A stretch of 64,000 nucleotides of DNA from Latrodectus hesperus (lineage: Eukaryota > Arthropoda > Arachnida > Araneae > Theridiidae), in NCBI GenBank assembly GCA_037975125.1, contig CM075852.1:6131634-6195633 (forward strand), given 5' to 3'. A program made the position numbers and the translations under genes. The notes under the pieces were generated by a model that was not told the origin of the DNA, ran no database searches, and saw nothing but the letters and a program-made list of their open reading frames with translations. Positions 58,548-64,000 of this stretch are shown here, in pieces (within the stretch, counting starts at the first letter, position 1; each line of letters starts with the position of its first letter).

Positions 58548-58605
58548 TTTGTCAGTTTGCTTACCATAAAGGTAAAATAATCTTTATTGTAAGCAAACTG
58601 ACAAA
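58548..58605. repeat. Near-perfect 24-bp hairpin
   Basis: 58548-58571 (tttgtcagtttgcttaccat then aaag) is complementary to 58582-58605 with one mismatch in 24, around a 10-base loop. Total length is 58 nt. It stands alone in AT-rich DNA. It could be a tiny foldback element or a miRNA-like precursor. The near-perfect pairing suggests recent origin. Confidence 0.9.
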
Positions 58606-58965
58606 ATTTTATTTCATTTATGAAACAGCAGGATAAATTGAATTTAATTCGTAAGTATATTTTACCATTGAAATGTAAAGCAAACATTTGGTTCCACTGT
58701 GAAACAAAATGTAAGATTAATTTTTAGAATTTCACCTTACGACTGTTGTAATTAGGAAAAGAAAAATACTTTTATAACAAAACAGGCGGCAACACTAAAG
58801 TAACATAATAGAATCCTTCAAGAAAATAATACGTTTTTATAATTTATAAATAAAAGAATAGTAAACATAGTTGGTGGATCAAAAGTATTGAGTACAAAAT
58901 TTCTAAATAAAATCTGAAAGGGAATTCCAATCATAATTTTTCTTCTTCTTATTCTTCTTCTTAGA

Positions 58966-59034
58966 ATTGGGTTTGTATGTCATTGGGCACCTCTGCTTTT
59001 ATCAGCATTTTGTACCATTAACTCCAAACCCAAT
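58966..59034 (-). other. 3' UTR hairpin of the LINE derivative
   Basis: attgggtttg (58966-58975) and caaacccaat (59025-59034) pair perfectly around about 49 bases, directly before the (AAG)-type tail. Stem-loops in this position are used for template recognition by some non-LTR reverse transcriptases. Confidence 0.6.
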
Positions 59035-59145
59035 GTTTCCTAGTTCCAGTTGCTCGGGTCACCCACTTTATTAATAAAGTCCGATAACCCTTTAATGGAG
59101 TCTAGGTGTAACTCTCTAGTATCGATGATGCCTAAAGAGGTTAAT

Positions 59146-59337
59146 CTAGGAGGGCAAGAGCCTGGCATTCATAAATGATATGCTCTGCCGTTTCCTCTTG
59201 CGTATGACATTTCCAGCAGATAGGGTCTTGCTGAAATAGTCCCATCTGGTCAGAGAGTCAGTCATACTAGGGATAGCTTCCTGACTTTCACCAGAAGATG
59301 GTTTGGAGGTCATTTCTACCTCAAGTGAAGGATTCAT
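59146..59337 (-). pseudogene. ORF1 start fused across the LINE deletion
   Basis: A 63-codon minus frame: the first 30 or so residues (acidic and Ser/Thr-rich, MNPSLEVEMTSKPSSGESQE) look like the start of ORF1. From about residue 35 the frame reads the ORF2 finger region out of frame (WDYFSKTLSAGNVIRKRKRQ). The true ORF2 finger lies one frame away. It is a by-product of an internal deletion, not a gene. Confidence 0.6.
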
Positions 59338-59769
59338 TACTGCCCCTTTACAAGACAGCCTCTGAGTTCACTTGTCTTTTTCAGCAAGGTCAACTTCAGA
59401 GGCATCACCTGTAGATGCAGGAAGGATTGTTATTTCTTGTGTCTTTTCAGCCACAAGATAACAATTTATAAGCTCAGGTAATATAAGTCCACCCAGCATT
59501 GCCTGAGATACTGGGCAAGGCAAATTACTCTAGAAGTTTGCCAGGCAACTAGAGGCTCCGTTAAGACACCAATACCGCGGTGCCAATTAGCCCTAGGCAC
59601 GGAACGCATAACACCAGGGTTTACGGGAGCTGGTTCGCGGCCTCTGATTCTATATTCAAGGCTATCCTGTCATTCCTACAGGACGTTCGGTGATCCACCG
59701 CCTACCGACGCGCCTGGTAGCTGCTCAGGCCCCAGGATCATAAATTTTAATATTTGAAATAATAAAAAA

Positions 59770-59960
59770 GGCTGGCAATTTCATTAACATTCAAAAATAC
59801 GAGTACTTAACCGGAAACATTTTTTTTACTTTGATAGAATTTTCCAAAATATTTTCTTCTTTACTGTCAAGATATATTACTATTAATCGAAAGGTGTCTG
59901 TCATCACGTTGCTTAGATTTATCTATGCTATAGAAAAATATTGTTATCAGATGAGGAATA
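59770..59960 (+). pseudogene. Exon-like block A4 (most decayed)
   Basis: The tract ttcttctttactgtcaag is followed by atatatta. From CTG 59864 the + frame starts L-S-R-Y-I, as in A2, then diverges. It lies directly beside the LINE insertion and begins the second collinear A-E0-E-B series. Confidence 0.35.
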
Positions 59961-60825
59961 ATTTATTGAATTATTTATTGAATTACATTCATAAAAAATA
60001 ATTCCGAATTGAAATTAATATAAAAATGATAAACAGATCAGAAGAATTAAAATCTCCTGCACTTTCAGGTGAAACAAATTTTAGTTTCAATGTTCACTGA
60101 AATTGTTATACAAAATTGAGTTATCTTCTCAAATAAGTTTGAAAGAGTAATTAGTTGACGTTAAAAATGGAAATGTTTTTATCCATAGTTAAAAATAATG
60201 CCAATACAAATTACGTTGAATTTGGATTATGGAAATATTTTAAAGTGAAGTACTTATTATTGTAAATGAAAATCCTTAATATGATATCTTGTGATATCAG
60301 ATTAAGAAACTTCATTAAACAGTTTTCAGCTATAATCCTAAAGGTAAAAATTATTTTCTTCTGATAGTCATGTATTTTTTTCACAAAGCCTGATTAGACA
60401 AAAATTAAATAAAAATCTAAGAATAGGTGAATATATCTCTGCATAAGATTTCGCCAAATACTTCCAGGACTATTCGGGAAATAATTAAGGTTTTAATTAA
60501 TTACATTTACAAACCAACATTTAAAGTGTACTTTAAAGTTCAATAATGTATTTCCCACAATATTTGACTAGTAATTTTGAATGTATTAATGAATTTGCGT
60601 TTAAATGCAGCAGTAGAAAAATCTTAAGAATAATTTTGCAAATTTTAAGTATTATATCTTTACCACACAAACTGCATTCGTAAATTTCAAAAAATAATCA
60701 ACTACTTCAGTTTGTACTATTTCTTTATTTGGTAACATTAACTTCTGTTACCCTACAGTTATCATATTATCTAAAATTCGAATGAAAAATAAGTCTGACA
60801 ATTATTTCAACAACATTGCTGCTCA
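59961..60825. other. AT-rich non-coding stretch
   Basis: Nothing recognisable. Confidence 0.5.
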
Positions 60826-60829
60826 GAGT

Positions 60830-60930
60830 ATATTGCTTTCATTTCAGGATTTTTGATGGCGTGCAATGTCAACCGCTAACTGCATCCACCTTATTTTCTC
60901 AAGTTTTTAAAGATTTACCAACAATTTAGT
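60830..60930 (+). pseudogene. Exon-like block E0, copy 2
   Basis: A strong acceptor-like tract, tatattgctttcatttcag, ends at about 60847. The following + frame is open for 26 codons (FDGVQCQPLTASTLFSQVF) to TAG. The position relative to E' matches that of 27460-27570 relative to E. The sequence similarity of the two is weak. Confidence 0.25.
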
Positions 60931-61139
60931 TGAAAAATTTTTCTTGTTGAGACACCCAAACAGACACATTTCAATTTAAGCATTGGTAATGTCAGTTTAA
61001 TTGATTTTTTTCTGAAATAGTACTTTAAAAGAACAAAACTTGTGGTGCTTTATCATATTTTCCATTGCTACACAGCTCGATGAGCAGAAGTTTTGAAAAG
61101 TATCCCTATGCAATTGATAGTAGCTGGTTATTTACTTTT

Positions 61140-61460
61140 CTTACGTGTACTTAGCAATTCGTTCTTTTTTATTGATCACACTCCCACAAATAAATTGATT
61201 GCTTGATTAGAAGTCTTCAGATGCTTAATGTACGAATTGTTACCTTGTCATGAAAAGAAATAATCAATTATTTCATTGATCATGAAAAGATTGGTATTTT
61301 CCCTTAACCAAGAAAAAATATTAAAATATGAATATCATCCAAAGAAAAACATCAAAAATAATTAATGTTGAAAACGATGCAACAATTTGTAATCGATTGT
61401 TCTTGCTATAGTGTTGCACACAATAATAAGCACACAAACACTTAGAATCTTGGTTTTTAG
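61140..61460. repeat. Duplicated block E, copy 2
   Basis: Partner of 27700-27960: gtaatcgattgttcttgct at 61389-61407 and ttgtcatgaaaagaaa near 61246. No coding frame. Confidence 0.45.
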
Positions 61461-63105
61461 AAAGCACAAAAAACATAATGGTCTTAAAAAATAAATAGAA
61501 GAAAATAATTTCTGGAAACATTAATTTGCATAGGATGTTTATCTTGAACATTTAAACAATCCTAGTTTCTAACATGATTTTTTTCTCTTTGGATAAAACA
61601 AAATGAATTGAAATGGCATTTGAATAATTACACTCTAACTGCAAATTTTAATATATTGAATGCATTCTGAAGACCGAAATTTTCCCTTGCTTAGAAATTG
61701 AATGTTGAAATGAAATTTTTTCACTGATAGTGAAAATTAGTTTTGAATGCTTGCGTCACAGGCTTTAATATTAAATTATAAACATTTATTGATATTTTTA
61801 TCCTGGTTTAAATAATGAATTAGTACATCATGGTTGTGGCTACTTTCACGTTTCCAAATTGTACACTTATATTATAGCAAGCTACTTTTGGAAGACAAAA
61901 AAATCTTAGAATCAAATACTTAGAACTACAAAAACCTTAAAAACAAATAGATTTTGAATTTCATATGATTTATTTAATCACGGGTGAGAATAATGCTTAT
62001 ATATCAACGTCTCTTTCATTCAAACACACAGCTTTTGTATCATGTCTAACTTATTTCTTTTTAAATTTTTCACAATATGAGATTTTGAATTAATTTTCAT
62101 TTTAATTTAAAATGAAAAAAAAATTACTTTTTATGTTTACAAATAATAAAATAATTCAAACTTAAAATTAATTAGGAAAATGCTTTAATTAATTAAAAAA
62201 TTTAAACTTAATAGCAAAACTTAAAATTAATTGGAAAAAATTATTAAATTTTTAATATCATCAATACTTTTTAGCTTATAGCATTTGCCTTTTCATATTT
62301 GAATAATTATTTAGTAGAAAATAATTATTTAGTAGAAAATTATTTAGTAAAATTTGCTTATAGAGAGCAAATACCCAATAGTTATTTAAAAAAATTGTTT
62401 TCGAAAATATAAGAGAATTTATTCCAAAAAGTATTTACATATTCATTCTAACACAATTTACTATTCAATCCAACAATATAAAATAACATTTCTATGAAAT
62501 GAAAATTGATTTATAATTTTAAATTGAAAGATTAATCTCATTATTCTGAATTAATAATATTAGAAAGTATTGAAATAAATTCCAAGTAATAAGATTTTTA
62601 ATAAATATTTCACATAAAGAAAAAATTGTTGATTGTTATTTTGAATTTTACAGGATATATAATATTACAACTACATTTAAAAATTTAATATAATTCTAAC
62701 TCATATAAAAAGCTTAAAATAAATAGAAGTTAAATGTTTAATTTTATTTACTAAATGTTAAGCTTATTAATAGCGTTATCTTACTTTATATAGATCCGTT
62801 CTATATTTATAGGTTGACATTATTACTGCATACAAAGATGAATGACTTTGTAGGAATTTTATAATTAAGGATATAAATTTTATTTTCTATTTGAAAGTGC
62901 AAAATAAAAATTCTTTGTAGAAAAAAGTGTGAATTATAAATTTATTTTTATGCTTCAAAACACACATCTCGCTTAATAAGAACAATTTTTCTCTAAAAAG
63001 CTTCAAATAAAATGAAAAACGCATCAAGGAAAAACTCTCTCTTAAAATTATTAAAATGTATATTTTACATTTCGTCATCATCCTTTTTTCTTTTGCAATT
63101 TTAAG
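61461..63105. other. AT-rich non-coding stretch
   Basis: No supported gene. The short repeat ataattatttagtagaaaat is at 62303 and again at 62322. The decayed LINE-like segment of the first series (28190-28770) has no visible counterpart here. Confidence 0.45.
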
Positions 63106-63109
63106 AAAG

Positions 63110-63540
63110 TACTTATTTTAATCAAACATTTAAATTACCGAAAAACATGTAAAGTCCTTCTTAGTTAAAAATTCTATAAAACTCAGATACTCAACTTAAC
63201 AAAAGTTCTTCAGCGCTGTATTTTACGGGAATAAAATATTTCTTTTTCAGAGAGAAAGGGAAATTCATTTTTAATGAAGACCACATGCTGGCATTATTAT
63301 GAAAACAAATGCCCATCTCTTCCCGAATTTCTAATGTTAAAAAAATTCTAACTAACAGGAAATGAGATTTTCTTTTGTTTCTTCTCAAAATTTCTCCTTC
63401 AAATCATTATAACTAAATAAGTGATGATGTGGGGAAATCATTTTCCGTCTTTTATATTCCTTTTTCTGGAACTAGAATAAAAGAAATAAAACAAAAATGG
63501 CATAAAATAAAATTTTATACTTGTATGATTTTATTTTTCG
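63110..63540 (+). pseudogene. Exon-like block B2
   Basis: Partner of 29930-30430. The + acceptor tatttctttttcag ends at 63250. The 86-bp segment 63251-63336 is open: RKGNSFLMKTTCWHYYENKC followed by PSLPEFLM. The donor position reads atg|tt instead of gt, so this copy has lost its donor while keeping its frame; B1 is the reverse. On the minus strand the frame FQKKEYKRRKMISPHHHLF follows an acceptor-like tttattctag and ends in the same TGA as in B1. B1 has a one-base insertion in that frame before the Met. Block F would be expected just beyond the window end. Confidence 0.45.
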
Positions 63541-64000
63541 TTACTTTTAGAGTAATTATGAAAACCTATACGATCTCGTACTTCATGAATCTTCCTTAAA
63601 GATTTCAGAGAGTAAAAATAATTCTTATAGTTTTATATAAGTGCATAGAATTTATTTTAATATTATAAATAAAGACCATTTTTATAGATATTTTCACGTT
63701 TAATAATTTTTTGATTTCATATAGTTATATCAAAATAAGGTTACATTATTGTATAATACGTTTTAGTTGCATTGGGTTGATATTACAAATTACGTGTAAA
63801 TTACAAAAAAAAATTGAAAATAAAAATAAGAACTTCGTCAAAGCTTTAGAAATATTTTCACGTCATAAGATAAAGTTGAATAAAATAAGATACTTCATTT
63901 GTGTTGTGTGTATCTTTATAATATATATGAATAAAATTATTTAATCATTATTAGTTTCAGTGAATAAATTCAAGTATTTCTCAGTAGATAAGTGTATTTT
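63541..64000. other. AT-rich non-coding end of window
   Basis: Nothing recognisable. The 77-codon + frame at 63711-63944 is Ile/Lys-rich with no domain. Confidence 0.5.

Larger units (their letters stand above)
58930..59748 (-). mobile_element. Internally deleted LINE with both ends, minus strand
   Basis: The element (about 59736 down to 58941) is flanked by near-identical sites, atcataatttt at 58930-58940 and atcataaatttt at 59737-59748 (one-base indel), as expected of a target-site duplication. The 5' end is a GC-richer leader (cctggggcctgagcagctac..). An ATG at 59335-59337 opens MNPSLEVEMTSKPSSGESQE, presumably ORF1. Within 90 bases this runs into ORF2's C-terminus in another frame: MGLFQQDPICWKCHTQEETA, a C-x2-C..H-x4-C finger, then after one frameshift IIDTRELHLDSIKGLSDF and VGDPSNWN plus stop. 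The 3' UTR has a 10-bp hairpin, and the tail is (AAG)n-like. Endonuclease, RT and RNase H are absent. Confidence 0.8.

Overview
The window is a strongly AT-rich eukaryotic nuclear segment with no intact, confidently identifiable protein-coding gene and no real tRNA or rRNA gene. Repeats and decayed sequence dominate. The organism is probably a chelicerate, most likely an orb-weaving or related spider. This rests on three things: several tRNA-headed SINE families, one of which resembles a SINE I recall as common in spider genomes; spider-type Tc1-like transposases; and Jockey/R1-like non-LTR fragments with RNase H and C-terminal CCHC fingers. The species assignment is from recall and inference, not from a search.

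Layout. 1-5139: AT-rich DNA, a long (AT)n tract and one small GC-richer exon-like island (3836-4033). 5149-8863: one SINE insertion whose internal 71-bp segment has been amplified to about 48 tandem copies with higher-order periodicity. 8868-15361: decayed exon-like block A1, a 146-bp palindromic tandem array and a degraded second-family SINE. 15374-22505: a third SINE family with target-site duplication, two non-LTR remnants (RT/RNase H) and a broken Tc1 element. 22791-30430: (AT)n, exon block A2, a 1.2-kb terminal-inverted-repeat (TIR) element with perfect 27-bp TIRs and 8-bp TSD, then exon-like blocks E0, E and B1. 31700-40237: duplicated blocks F1 and D1, a single-copy version of the first SINE, a second Tc1 and a second copy of the third SINE. 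44036-50400: blocks C1, F2, D2 and C2 with a compound microsatellite. 51962-52386: a hAT-type MITE. 54430-63560: open exon-like block A3, two long hairpins, an internally deleted LINE with both ends intact, then blocks A4, E0', E' and B2.

The least expected result is that low-copy sequence outside the obvious transposons is itself repeated. Blocks A-E0-E-B at 25.5-30.4 kb recur in the same order at 59.8-63.5 kb, A recurs also at 11.6 and 54.6 kb, F-D at 31.8-33.5 kb recur at 45.3-47.4 kb, and C occurs at 44.1 and 50.2 kb. Several blocks have splice-acceptor-like edges and reading frames that keep the same residues while carrying stops in one copy or another. I infer that the window lies in the graveyard part of a tandemly duplicated, multi-exon, cysteine-containing gene family. 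The family could not be named. All block homologies were found by eye and need alignment.
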